Assembly: GCA_040757775.1 (NCBI GenBank)
Contig: JBFLWQ010000010.1
Location: 1-64,000 of the forward strand
Direction: 5' to 3'
DNA from: Thermodesulfobacteriota bacterium
GTDB lineage: Bacteria; Desulfobacterota; UBA8473
Length of the DNA: 64,000 bases
Position 1 is the first letter of the stretch; the number at the start of each line of letters is the position of its first letter. The notes below the pieces were generated by a model, which did no database searches, had not been told where the DNA came from, and saw only the letters and a program-made list of their open reading frames with translations. Of this stretch, positions 17,311 through 26,364 are shown piece after piece. The position numbers were made by a program, and so were the translations under genes.

Positions 17311-17353
17311 TTGGTATTTCTATGAATTCGCTCTCAGAGGACTTCTTCAAAGC
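17311..17353. repeat. Half copy of the nested-palindrome repeat (copy E, reversed)
   Basis: Read on the minus strand it gives GCTTTGAAGAAGTCCTCTGAGAGCGAATTCATAGA, closely matching the left end of copy A (10309 onward: TTTGAAAAAGTATCCCTGAGAGCGAATTCATAGA). The inner and right parts are missing. It sits just after the ferredoxin stop, ahead of the fwdB RBS. Confidence 0.65.
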
Positions 17354-17397
17354 TTTCGGCAGTTTGCGCAAAGGTCTAAAACAAATGGAGGTAAAAT

Positions 17398-18681
17398 TTG
17401 TCGGAAATACTGTATGAATCCGTAGTATGCCCATCCTGTGGCTGCCTGTGTGATGACATAGATGTAGTCGTTGAGGAGAACAGGGTAAAGAGTATAAGAA
17501 ATGTATGTGAATGGGGCATAAACAAGTTTCTTTTTACCAAGAAATTCACTTCAAATGTAAGAAGGGGACGGGTAGAAAAGCCGATGATCAGGGGGAAAAC
17601 CCTGATAGAGACTGATTATGAGACAGCCATTTCCAGGGCAGTGGATATATTACAGGGTTCAAAAAAGCCCCTGATTTATGGGCTGACAAACTCAGGGTAT
17701 AACGCCCAAAAAATCGCACTAAATATTGCAAGAAGGTTAAAGGGATTGTTTGAACCAAGGGGGGCAGCCCTCTTGAGTTCATATTATGCAGCAATGGGTA
17801 ATTCAAACTTTTACGTAGCACCTCTGGAGGAGATAAGGAACAATGCTGATCTTATAATCTATTGGGGGTGTAACCCTATACATTCCACTCCAAGGCACCT
17901 TGCCCGATATTCGGTATATCCAAGGGGAAGATGCAAGGAAAGAGGGAGTCAGGACAGGGTGGTTTTTACTGTGGATGTTGCTGAGAACGAGATGGGAAAG
18001 CTGTCCCGCCAATTTCTTCAAGTGGAACGGGGCACTGATTTTCTGGCAATGGAAACGATGATGAAATTGCTTAGGGGGGAAAGCGTTGAAGACTATAAAG
18101 GGGATATTGTTAGCATAGAAAACATGGTCAAGTATATGACCAAAGTATCTTATGGTACGATATTCTTCGGTTTGGGATTGTCAGGCAAGGATAGTGCGAA
18201 GAGAAACGTCGAGAATCTTATGGCACTGGTTAAGGAGTTAAACAGTAAAACCAGATTTGTGATTCTTCCTCTGTATGATGATTTCAATACAAGCGGGGTG
18301 ATACAGCTTCTTATCAGGGAGTTGAAAAGCCCAATGCCAGTAGATTTTTCCGGTAATTACGATGCCAACAGTAGTAAATACTCCTTGTTGGAAAACATTC
18401 ACGAGATAGACGCTGCCTTAATAGTTGGAGACGATCCATTTTGGTCTCTTCCTTCTGAAAAGTCCGATTTCTTGAAAGAAATACCTGTGGTTCTTATTGA
18501 TCCTTTCTGGACAAGGACAACCAGCAAGTGCCAGGTGGTTTTCCCAACAGCCGTTACGGGTATAGAGGCAGGGGGGATTGCTTACAGAATGGATGGTCTG
18601 CCTCTCAAATTGAAAAAGGTCATGGAGAGTGAATATCCATCGGACGAACGCATATTGGGAGATATATATCAGCGTTTGTAA
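17398..18681 (+). CDS. fwdB: FwdB-like formylmethanofuran dehydrogenase subunit lacking the metal-ligand Cys
   Basis: A 427-residue member of the molybdo/tungstopterin family. The N-terminal 4Fe-4S ligands are present (CPSCGCLCDDID...NVC). The FwdB signature IIYWGCNPIHSTPRHLARYSVYPRG and the C-terminal VVFPTAVTGIEAGGIAYRMDG are well kept. At the position where FwdB carries S-V-C-H-G-P, with Cys as metal ligand, this protein reads ALLSSYYAAMG (about residues 123-133), so the ligand is gone. FwdB normally reduces CO2 to formate at W/Mo; loss of the ligand suggests another role, comparable to the inactive FhcB of methylotroph formyltransferase/hydrolase complexes. The start is TTG (17398) behind GGAGG at a six-base spacing. 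The next gene is fwdA. Confidence 0.87.
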   Translation: MSEILYESVVCPSCGCLCDDIDVVVEENRVKSIRNVCEWGINKFLFTKKFTSNVRRGRVEKPMIRGKTLIETDYETAISRAVDILQGSKKPLIYGLTNSGYNAQKIALNIARRLKGLFEPRGAALLSSYYAAMGNSNFYVAPLEEIRNNADLIIYWGCNPIHSTPRHLARYSVYPRGRCKERGSQDRVVFTVDVAENEMGKLSRQFLQVERGTDFLAMETMMKLLRGESVEDYKGDIVSIENMVKYMTKVSYGTIFFGLGLSGKDSAKRNVENLMALVKELNSKTRFVILPLYDDFNTSGVIQLLIRELKSPMPVDFSGNYDANSSKYSLLENIHEIDAALIVGDDPFWSLPSEKSDFLKEIPVVLIDPFWTRTTSKCQVVFPTAVTGIEAGGIAYRMDGLPLKLKKVMESEYPSDERILGDIYQRL

Positions 18682-18694
18682 TAAAGGAATTCCA

Positions 18695-20095
18695 ATGAAG
18701 ATAAAGATAGAAGGCGGAAGGCTATACGACCCCAGAAACAACCTGGATGGAAAAGAGAGAGACATCTTCATAGAGGATGGCATAATAGTAGACAGATTCT
18801 CCAGTGCCGACAGGACTATCAATGCCTCCGGGAAAACCATTATGGCAGGTGGCATCGATATTCACAGTCATATAGCTACCTATGGTTTAAACCTCATAAG
18901 AGGAACGGGCCGCTTTTATTCACCCAGAGAGATTGGCCATATATACGCCAAGATGGGATACACCCACGTAAACGAACCTTTCATGACTCAGGTTACTGCC
19001 AGATACGTTCATCATGAACTGTCCTCAATACCTATATTAGACACCTCTGCCTTTTTGGTATTGAATCTCAGGGATGTTGAAGCCAGGATCAAGTCCGTCA
19101 AACATCTGGAAGAGGTTGAGAAGATTATACCCATTATCATTGCAGGAACCAAGGCTATCGGGTTAAAGATATATGAACCCTTCGTGAGATATGCTCAGAG
19201 AACGCATATCTTGAGAAATGTAACGGCGAAGAAAGCCCTAAGTTTCTTTTCAAGTATAAACAGGGAAATCATTCCAAGGATAATCATGCATAGTTCCCCT
19301 GAACTCTTTGGTGAAGAGATTGAAAATCCCGCAGGCTTCCACTTCTCCCATGTTGGATCAGTCATAGGCAATGAAGAAGCCTACCAGAAGGTCTTGAGCT
19401 ACCTTAATGCAGGGGCAACCGCAGATTTAGGATTATTCGATTTTGGGCAAAACCTAAGGATATCAAATCCTAAACAGACCGTTGGCGAGGTTTTCGGCAG
19501 GGTAGATATGGGACTTTCAGAGGATATTGTGTTCTCGCAAGGGAATGCCTCTGAGAGCGAAACCCCATTTTTTGCCTTTAAACTTGCCCTTAGCCAGCCC
19601 TCCGGTCATATATCTTTTTCAACAGACAGCCCTGCCAATGCCTCATTTGAGGCGTACCCTAAGATATTTTCATGGTTGATGAAGGCAGAGAATAGAGCCA
19701 ATCTGTTCGCTAAAGAGCTTCCAGATTTCGAGTACTCCCTTCTAGATATTGCAAGTATTACAAGGCATAATCCTGCAGTTATCCTTGGCTTAAAAAATAA
19801 AGGGCATCTGGGGGTAGGAGCAGAAGCAGATATAGCCATCTATGATATTAACGAAGACACAAAACCAGATAAACTGGTGGCTAGTTTCAGAGACTGTGAC
19901 TATCTGATAAAGAGTGGAAGTATTGTTGTAGAGGATCACAAGATAGTAAATGACCAGGCAGAAAAGAAGACCTATTACAGAGGCGTGGAAACCCTTGACT
20001 ACGAACCTGCAAAGATTCTGGCAAGCTACAGTACCTTCCGATTCGAGAACCTTATGGTAGATGAGGCATTTACCGCGAAAGAAGTTAAGGTCTGA
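18695..20095 (+). CDS. fwdA: FwdA-like amidohydrolase subunit
   Basis: A 466-residue amidohydrolase of the formylmethanofuran dehydrogenase A family. It has the metal motif GGIDIHSHIA (HxH), a lysine in AIGLKIYEP that may be the carboxylated metal-bridging residue, histidines in IIMHSSPEL and HFSHVGS, and the aspartate in FSTDSPANASFEAYPKIFSWLM. In FwdABC this subunit condenses formate with methanofuran at a binuclear zinc centre; the bacterial cofactor here is unknown. The ATG at 18695 has AAGGA seven bases before it, 13 bases after fwdB; a longer frame reaches back to 18629 inside fwdB but has no RBS. FwdC and FwdD do not follow. The end overlaps the convergent cusA stop by 11 bases. Confidence 0.87.
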   Translation: MKIKIEGGRLYDPRNNLDGKERDIFIEDGIIVDRFSSADRTINASGKTIMAGGIDIHSHIATYGLNLIRGTGRFYSPREIGHIYAKMGYTHVNEPFMTQVTARYVHHELSSIPILDTSAFLVLNLRDVEARIKSVKHLEEVEKIIPIIIAGTKAIGLKIYEPFVRYAQRTHILRNVTAKKALSFFSSINREIIPRIIMHSSPELFGEEIENPAGFHFSHVGSVIGNEEAYQKVLSYLNAGATADLGLFDFGQNLRISNPKQTVGEVFGRVDMGLSEDIVFSQGNASESETPFFAFKLALSQPSGHISFSTDSPANASFEAYPKIFSWLMKAENRANLFAKELPDFEYSLLDIASITRHNPAVILGLKNKGHLGVGAEADIAIYDINEDTKPDKLVASFRDCDYLIKSGSIVVEDHKIVNDQAEKKTYYRGVETLDYEPAKILASYSTFRFENLMVDEAFTAKEVKV

Positions 20096-23000
20096 TCTTT
20101 TTGAACTCTCTCCCTTTCCATATCATGTAAATGGCTGGGTAAATAGCCAGTTCCAGAATTGTAGAAGTAGTAACTCCACCTACCATCGGAGCTGCAATAC
20201 GTTTCATCACATCGGCACCGGTGCCTTGGCTGAACATGATTGGGATAAGGCCCGCAAGAATGACGCTTACCGTCATAATCTTGGGACGAATTCTTTTCAC
20301 GGCGCCGTACATAATGGCTTCTTTCAGGTCAAACACGTTGTTCATTCTCCCCCCCTTTTTCCATTTCTCATAGGCAAGGTCAAGATACAGGAGCATCACC
20401 ACGCCCGTTTCCGCATCCAGTCCGGCAAGAGCGATGATGCCCACCCATACGGCAATACTCATGTTGTAATTGAGAAGATAGAGAAGCCAGAATGAACCGA
20501 CCAGTGAAAAGGGAACAGCGAGGAGGACAATCGCCGTTTTCGTGACTGATTTTGTATTGAAGTAGATCAGGATAAAAATGATGAAGAGCGTAAGAGGGAT
20601 GACCAGTTTCAATCTCTCATGCGTCTTAATCAGGTATTCATATTCGCCGCTCCAGGAAAGACGGTAGCCTTCGGGGATCTTCAGAGAGGCTACCTTCTTT
20701 TTGGCCTCATCAACATAACCACCCACATCCCTGCCTGAGTAATCTACATAGACATAGGAGGTCAAGAGTCCTTCCTCACTCTTTATGGCTGTAGGGCCTT
20801 TGACAATCCTGATGTCTGCAAGCTCCCCCAGGGGTATTTGGAGAGGACCTGGTGAGCCGGACATACCCGCAGCCGATTGGGCAACCGGGCGGTTTGCCAT
20901 CATTACCGGCACGAGTACACGCCTGAGCTTTTCCACGTCATTTCGTAATTCCCTTGAATACCGAATATTGACGGGATAGCGCTCCCGCCCCTCGACAGTG
21001 GTGGTCAGGTTCATACCCCCGATGGCGACCTGGATCACTTCCCCGATATCATCTACCGTCAAACCATATCGCGCTGCCTCGTTCTTCTTAATAACGATAT
21101 CCAGAAAGTAGCCAGTCGTGACCCTCTCCGCGTAAACACTACGGGTTCCCGGAATATCCTTGATATGATGCTCTATGGCAAGTCCTATCTTTTCTATTTC
21201 TTCGAGGTTCTGCCCTAAAATCTTGATCCCCACAGGAGTCCTGATCCCCGTGGCAAGCATGTCAATGCGGGCCTTGATCGGCATGGTAAAGGAATTTGCG
21301 ATACCCGGTATCGTAAGCGCATCGTTCATCTCGTCCTTGAGTTTTTCCACTGTCATTCCTTCGCGCCACCCGGATTCCGGTTTCAGGTTGATCACCGTCT
21401 CGAACATCTCAAGGGGGGCGGGATCTGTCGCGGTTTCCGCCCTGCCAGCCTTTCCGAAAACCTGGGCAACCTCCGGGATTTTTTTCAGGATTTTATCCTG
21501 TATCTGCAATAGTTTGGAGACTTCGGAAATAGATGCCCCGGGCATGGTCACCGGCATGTAAAAAAGGGTCCCTTCGTAAAGGGGGGGCATAAATTCCGAC
21601 CCCAGCTTCGTAAAGGGATAAACGGTCAGTATCAGAATAATGGCGGCAGCGATAATAACCGTCTTTCTAAATCTGAGGACAAATACAGCAACAGGTTCAT
21701 AGAGCTTATGAAGAATGATACTAATAGGATTTTTTTCTTCTGGTCTTATCTTCCCCTTTATAAAGAGAGTCATCAATACCGGCGTCAGGGTAATGGCAAG
21801 GAATGATGAAAAAAGCATGGCAAACGTTTTCGTGTATGCCAGCGGTTTGAACAATCTGCCCGCCTGTGCCTGCAATGTGAATACGGGAAGGAATCCCACG
21901 GTGATCACCAGAAGGGAAAAAAAGAGAGAAGGTCCGACTTCCCTGGCTGCATCGATAATCACTTCTGTCCTGTTTCCCGGTCTTCCTTGTGCTTCCCATT
22001 CTTCCAGCTTCTTGTGGGCGTTTTCTACCATGATGATGGAGGCATCGACCATGGCTCCAATGGCGATAGCAATACCGCTCAAACTCATGATATTTGACGT
22101 GACTCCAAGATAGTACATGCATATAAACGACATAATGATCGCAACGGGTAATGTGAGAATTACAACCAGGGCACTGGGCAGATGGAATAGAAAAATAATG
22201 CAGACAACACCGACCGCCACCGCCAGCTTGATGATCTCATCTTTCAAGGTATCGATGGAACGATTGATCAGGTCTGACCTGTCATACGTAGTGACTATCT
22301 TCACCCCTTCGGGAAGGCTTGGGGCAATGTCTTTGTTGATCTTCTCTTTTACCCGCTCAATAACAGAAAGGACATTCTCACCGAAGCGCACGACGACAAT
22401 ACCACCCGAGACTTCTCCCTTACCGTCCAGTTCTGCCATGCCTCTCCTGATTTCCGGTCCGAACTGAACATGGGCCACATCTTTCAAATAAATGGGGGTT
22501 CCCGCACTGTTCGTTCCCAGAGAGACATCTTCCAGATCCCTGAGGTTTTTTATGTATCCCCTGCCTCTTACCATGTATTCCACACCCGACATCTCCAGAA
22601 CCCTGCCTTCCACGTCCCGGTTGCTCTTTCGGATCGCCTCCATCACTTTTGTAATCGGGATATTGTAGGCAAGAAGCCGGTTTGGATCGATGGTGACCTG
22701 GTATTGCTTGACGAATCCGCCGATGCTGGCTGTTTGAGAAACACCGGGGACGCTTTCAATGGCGAGTTTTATGTTGTAGTCCTGAACAGAGCGAAGCTCC
22801 GAAAGATCATGCCGACCTGTTTCATCAACCACGGCGTATGAAAACCCCCATCCCAGGCTCGTTGCATCGGGCCCCAGGATGGGGTTTACATCGGCAGGGA
22901 TCTTGTTTTTGACAGCCTGGAGATACTCCAGCACCCGGCTTCTCGCCCAGTAGATATTCGTCCCCTCCTTGAAAATAACATAGATGAATGAGCTGCCAAG

Positions 23001-23261
23001 ATAGGAAAACCCTCTGACTGCCTGCACCTGAGGGGCGGCAAGGAGGGTGGAGGAAATGGGATAGGTGATCTGGTCTTCCACAAGGTCGGGACTCCGACCT
23101 GCCCATTCCGTGTAGATGATGACCTGGGTGTCGCTCAGGTCCGGGATGGCGTCCAACGGCGTATTCTTCAACGCCCAGTAACCCCAGGCGAGGGAGATGA
23201 ACACCATCAGAAAGATGACAAACTTATTCCGGGCACTATATTCAATTATCTTTGCAATCAT
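20085..23261 (-). CDS. cusA: Heavy-metal RND efflux pump, CusA type
   Basis: A 1058-residue inner-membrane proton antiporter that drives metal export through a tripartite channel. It starts with TM1 (FVIFLMVFISLAWGYWAL) and the family box NTPLDAIPDLSDTQVI, has two large periplasmic loops and about twelve membrane segments, and ends IYPAIYMIWKG. The TM4 region GIAIAIGAMVDASIIMVENAHKKLE carries the conserved charged residues for proton relay. The monovalent copper/silver subclass is suggested by the ARSRVLEYL box and many periplasmic methionines; zinc/cobalt specificity cannot be excluded. It abuts cusB (shared base at 23261) in an operon ytkA-like-cusC-cusB-cusA. Confidence 0.92.
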   Translation of the reverse strand: MIAKIIEYSARNKFVIFLMVFISLAWGYWALKNTPLDAIPDLSDTQVIIYTEWAGRSPDLVEDQITYPISSTLLAAPQVQAVRGFSYLGSSFIYVIFKEGTNIYWARSRVLEYLQAVKNKIPADVNPILGPDATSLGWGFSYAVVDETGRHDLSELRSVQDYNIKLAIESVPGVSQTASIGGFVKQYQVTIDPNRLLAYNIPITKVMEAIRKSNRDVEGRVLEMSGVEYMVRGRGYIKNLRDLEDVSLGTNSAGTPIYLKDVAHVQFGPEIRRGMAELDGKGEVSGGIVVVRFGENVLSVIERVKEKINKDIAPSLPEGVKIVTTYDRSDLINRSIDTLKDEIIKLAVAVGVVCIIFLFHLPSALVVILTLPVAIIMSFICMYYLGVTSNIMSLSGIAIAIGAMVDASIIMVENAHKKLEEWEAQGRPGNRTEVIIDAAREVGPSLFFSLLVITVGFLPVFTLQAQAGRLFKPLAYTKTFAMLFSSFLAITLTPVLMTLFIKGKIRPEEKNPISIILHKLYEPVAVFVLRFRKTVIIAAAIILILTVYPFTKLGSEFMPPLYEGTLFYMPVTMPGASISEVSKLLQIQDKILKKIPEVAQVFGKAGRAETATDPAPLEMFETVINLKPESGWREGMTVEKLKDEMNDALTIPGIANSFTMPIKARIDMLATGIRTPVGIKILGQNLEEIEKIGLAIEHHIKDIPGTRSVYAERVTTGYFLDIVIKKNEAARYGLTVDDIGEVIQVAIGGMNLTTTVEGRERYPVNIRYSRELRNDVEKLRRVLVPVMMANRPVAQSAAGMSGSPGPLQIPLGELADIRIVKGPTAIKSEEGLLTSYVYVDYSGRDVGGYVDEAKKKVASLKIPEGYRLSWSGEYEYLIKTHERLKLVIPLTLFIIFILIYFNTKSVTKTAIVLLAVPFSLVGSFWLLYLLNYNMSIAVWVGIIALAGLDAETGVVMLLYLDLAYEKWKKGGRMNNVFDLKEAIMYGAVKRIRPKIMTVSVILAGLIPIMFSQGTGADVMKRIAAPMVGGVTTSTILELAIYPAIYMIWKGREFKKIRP

Positions 23262-24496
23262 TATCTGATGACACCCTTAAGTTTTGCCTCTGAATCAATA
23301 AGGAAGTTAGCTGATGACGCCACTTTTTCTTTGATCTTGAGACCTCTTATAACCTCCACCATCCCATCGGCTTTAAGGCCCAGGGTAACTTCCCTCGGCT
23401 CGAAATATCCTTCCCCTCTGTCAACATAGACTATCTGTCTTATCCCTGTATCAATTACAGCATCCTCTGGAATGACAAGCCTTTTACCGAGTTTGACCTT
23501 TATTTCCACATTGGTGAACATCTGAGGTTTCATCTGTCCGCCGGGGTTGGGGATGGTAAATCTTACCTTTGCTGTTCTTGTTTCCCCTGCGAGGCTGGGA
23601 TAGACATAATCAATGAGCGCGGAAAATTCTCTGCCGGGTAAATAGCTGAGACTGATAACAGCTGTCTGTCCCGCTTTTACAAGCGACAACTCATATTCAT
23701 AGATATCGGAGATGATCCAGACAGAAGATAAATCGGCAACATCGAAGAGTTTTTCTCCGGGCATCACACGCATTCCCTGTATGGCCATTTTTTGCACCAC
23801 ATAACCGCTTACCGGACTGTAGATAGTCATCGTCCTTATCGGCTTCCCCGTCTCCTCTATCTTTTTTATCTGCCTATCCGTTATGTCCCAGAGTCTTAAC
23901 CTTTCTTTTGCAGCCTCAACTATTGCCTCAGCATCTCTTGAGAGCATCTTTCCCGTTTCTGATTTCTGATTTCCGATCTCTGGTCTCGCCCCCCACTTTA
24001 ATAAGCTTATGAATTCCTGTTGAGTGGCAAAGAGCTCAGGGCTGTAAATCTCTACCAGTGGCTCTCCTTTTTTGACATACTTGCCTGTGTAGTCCACATA
24101 GAGCTTCTCGATCCATCCCTCGATTTTTGTGTTGACAGTGGCGAGTTTGGTTTCATCATATTCAATGCGCCCTACCGTCCTGATAATTTTTTGCAACGGT
24201 TTTATGGCTACCTCCAATGTCTTAACACCTATCAATTGTTGTTTTTCGAGGGGTATCTCAACGGTTGGAACTTCCTCTGCCGTTTGTCCCTGTGTTTTAT
24301 CCGACCCAGCCTGAGACTGTATGCCTCCGCCTGTATGTCCCTGATGCTCTGTTAGAGTCCCTGTTTTTACAGGTTCTGAAGTTCCGGATTTTAAGATTTT
24401 AGAAACGAGACCCGCTCGGGAAAGATAAAACAAGACTCCTGTCGTCAAGATCAAGCCTGCAATGATTACAAGATTCTTTCGCTTCATCTTTTTCAT
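23261..24496 (-). CDS. cusB: Periplasmic adaptor (membrane fusion protein), CusB type
   Basis: A 411-residue adaptor that joins CusA to the outer-membrane channel. It has an N-terminal membrane anchor (about 8-28), a linker with HQGHTGGG, the barrel-sandwich hybrid (TKIEGWIEKLYVDYTGKYVKKGEPL), a hairpin helix pair and a C-terminal membrane-proximal domain (LGLKADGMVEVIRGLKIKEKV). Inside the helical hairpin, at about residues 170-183, lies EIGNQKSETGK, encoded by tandem AAATCAG words at 23950-23985; this looks like an intergenic repeat that entered the gene in frame. The insertion sits at a loop and probably leaves the fold intact. Spacing to cusC is 18 bases. Confidence 0.9.
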   Translation of the reverse strand: MKKMKRKNLVIIAGLILTTGVLFYLSRAGLVSKILKSGTSEPVKTGTLTEHQGHTGGGIQSQAGSDKTQGQTAEEVPTVEIPLEKQQLIGVKTLEVAIKPLQKIIRTVGRIEYDETKLATVNTKIEGWIEKLYVDYTGKYVKKGEPLVEIYSPELFATQQEFISLLKWGARPEIGNQKSETGKMLSRDAEAIVEAAKERLRLWDITDRQIKKIEETGKPIRTMTIYSPVSGYVVQKMAIQGMRVMPGEKLFDVADLSSVWIISDIYEYELSLVKAGQTAVISLSYLPGREFSALIDYVYPSLAGETRTAKVRFTIPNPGGQMKPQMFTNVEIKVKLGKRLVIPEDAVIDTGIRQIVYVDRGEGYFEPREVTLGLKADGMVEVIRGLKIKEKVASSANFLIDSEAKLKGVIR

Positions 24497-24514
24497 GATC
24501 TCTTTTTCCCCTGT

Positions 24515-25825
24515 TTACTGATTTCTGACTCCTGTTAAAGCCTCAAGCCTCGCTATTGCCTTTTCCCTTTCCACAAACTGTTCCCAGTATAACAGTTCGT
24601 AGTCAATGAAGGATTTTAACCTCGAGATAACAGTTATGGCCTCGATCTTTCCCGTTGTATATCCGGCAATAGCCTGTTCAAAGTCCTGGTATGTTTTGGG
24701 AATCAAACCATTCTTATATAATTCCATTAGTCTCTCTGTCGTGGTGAGCATTGAGTAATTTTCCCTTATGCCTGAGGCAAGCATAAGTTTAGTTGCCTCA
24801 ATTTCATGCCTTGCTTCTGAGAGGGCGGATGTTGCCTCAAGCACAGCCATCCTCTGCTTTGTCCTGTAGAAGATGGGAATGTTGATTGTGGTTGTAAGGC
24901 TCCACATATCATCAAGCTCTCCCCTTCTCTTATAGAGATTGGCACCAAGGGTAAAATCAGGATAGTATTCCTTTTTTGCCATCTGAACCTTTGCCTCAGC
25001 ACTGGCGATCATCTTTTCTCTGAATTTTATTTCGGGAGAATTTTCATAGGCTGTTTTAATCTGTTCATCCATGATGTGGGGATATGGAGTATAAACAGGC
25101 TCAATTGGTCTGCCAAGGGGAGAGTTAACATTCCTCCCGACAGTTGTGTTAAGCATTGCCTCCAGGGATTGAACCTTCTGTTTGAGCATCTCTTCTTTTT
25201 CGAGGAGCATATATTTTTCCGTCTGTGCCATCAGCACCTCCTGCTGGAGTGCCATGCCTGCTGAATACCGTGCCAGTGAGGCATCTTCTATGCGTGAAAA
25301 AAGTGCGGCTTTGCTCCTTATGAGGTCGAGGCTCTTGTGGGCAAGGAAGAGGTTATAGTAGATATCTTTAACCCTTAGTATGGTTTTTAGCCTGGTAGAT
25401 TCATACGATGCTGCAAGGGTTTCAGAATCCCTTACAGCCATTTCTTCCTTTACTGACAGTTTGCCAGGAAAGGGGAAGTTTTGGGAGGCAGAAAACATCC
25501 ATTGCGCGCCCAGCATATCACCGTAGGTGTATCTTTCGTATCCCTCATTTTGATAGCCGAACATAAACATGGGATCAGGAAGACTCTTTGCCTGTGGTAT
25601 CCTGTACTTTGAGACTGCTACCCTTGATTCGGATGCGAGTATCTCATGGTTGTTTTTCAGGGCTTCATCTATCATGTCCTGGAGTTTTAGATCCACAGCG
25701 ATGGCATTTGCGGCAGGAGTCAGTAGACAGTAAACAGTAAAGTATACGAGGATTCGGGAGATCAGGGGTTTGAATGCTTGGATTTTTGAATCTCTGTACT
25801 TTTTTCTTTTACCGTGCATCCACAT
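24515..25825 (-). CDS. cusC: Outer-membrane efflux channel (TolC/CusC family)
   Basis: A 436-residue TolC-type protein with an N-terminal signal-like segment (ISRILVYFTVYCLLTPAANA) and two repeats of long helices (QAKSLPDPMFMFG, ARYSAGMALQQEVLMAQTE, AKKEYYPDFTLGANLYK, ELYKNGLIPKTYQDFEQAIAGYTTGK). It forms the outer-membrane tunnel of the Cus pump. The first ATG is at 25825, overlapping the end of the ytkA-like gene by 17 bases. The signal-peptide codons contain the dispersed word CTGTTTACTGTCTACTG, and the last codons (GVRNQ) come from a GTCAGAAATCAG word, so both ends seem touched by repeat DNA. Confidence 0.87.
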   Translation of the reverse strand: MWMHGKRKKYRDSKIQAFKPLISRILVYFTVYCLLTPAANAIAVDLKLQDMIDEALKNNHEILASESRVAVSKYRIPQAKSLPDPMFMFGYQNEGYERYTYGDMLGAQWMFSASQNFPFPGKLSVKEEMAVRDSETLAASYESTRLKTILRVKDIYYNLFLAHKSLDLIRSKAALFSRIEDASLARYSAGMALQQEVLMAQTEKYMLLEKEEMLKQKVQSLEAMLNTTVGRNVNSPLGRPIEPVYTPYPHIMDEQIKTAYENSPEIKFREKMIASAEAKVQMAKKEYYPDFTLGANLYKRRGELDDMWSLTTTINIPIFYRTKQRMAVLEATSALSEARHEIEATKLMLASGIRENYSMLTTTERLMELYKNGLIPKTYQDFEQAIAGYTTGKIEAITVISRLKSFIDYELLYWEQFVEREKAIARLEALTGVRNQ

Positions 25826-26198
25826 TGAATTTTACCTTTGTTATCTTCCCTCCACGAGTTATCATAACAGAGGTGTTCCATGACCCTGACATTGAAAGAT
25901 TGATTGTCGCCCTGTACTTATAACCTTTAAGCACTGTATCTGTCTTGTAGTTCATCGCAGGCATACCCGGCATTGCCGGCATGGAGTATTCAACTCTTAC
26001 CTTTGCGTCAGTAACATATTTCCCAGATGCATCTTTAATTCCGATCTCGATATTGTTATTGCCCACAACAGGTTGGCTTTTATCTATCTTTATCTCTACA
26101 TCATACTCCCCTGCTGTTTTCTTTACTTCATAATCCTTTGCGTATGCTATGCCTCCCATTAAGAGCAGTACCATACTAAATAGAGCTAACCTCTTCAT
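25809..26198 (-). CDS. YtkA/FixH-like periplasmic protein
   Basis: A 129-residue secreted protein with a clear signal peptide (LFSMVLLLMGGIAYA) and a single beta-sandwich domain (YDVEIKIDKSQPVVGNNNIEIGI...VRVEYSMPAMPGMPAMNY). The methionine-proline-rich loop SMPAMPGMPAMNY is typical of YtkA-like proteins in copper operons and may bind Cu(I). It is the first gene of the cus operon, preceded by AGGAGG and a strong promoter. The role as periplasmic copper binder is inferred from loop composition and neighbours. Confidence 0.8.
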   Translation of the reverse strand: MKRLALFSMVLLLMGGIAYAKDYEVKKTAGEYDVEIKIDKSQPVVGNNNIEIGIKDASGKYVTDAKVRVEYSMPAMPGMPAMNYKTDTVLKGYKYRATINLSMSGSWNTSVMITRGGKITKVKFNVDAR

Positions 26199-26297
26199 AA
26201 TCTACCTCCTCTGACTGATAATGTTGTCTCTTTGGTTTTTCAAAGTTCTACCATTTACTTCACGGTTACTTCAAGATATTTCATAATTTACCTTGTA

Positions 26298-26325
26298 ATT
26301 ATACAAACTTTCGCTTATCTGTCAA
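26298..26325 (-). promoter_or_regulatory. Near-consensus sigma70 promoter of the cus operon
   Basis: On the minus strand TTGACA is followed by 16 bases and a perfect TATAAT. The start would be near 26290, giving a leader of about 90 bases. The leader contains a nine-codon frame (MKYLEVTVK) of uncertain meaning. A metal-responsive repressor would be expected with so strong a core promoter; none is adjacent. Confidence 0.75.
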
Positions 26326-26364
26326 TTAAAAAGGCACCACTGTGTTGTGTCATCAAAATTCAAG

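Noticed and set aside
17398-18681. Selenocysteine as the missing FwdB ligand
   Set aside because: The frame has no in-frame TGA at or near the ligand position; the codons read Leu-Ser-Ser.
18629-18694. Upstream ATG of fwdA
   Set aside because: It lies inside fwdB with no RBS, while the ATG at 18695 has AAGGA at good spacing and begins a typical FwdA N-terminus.
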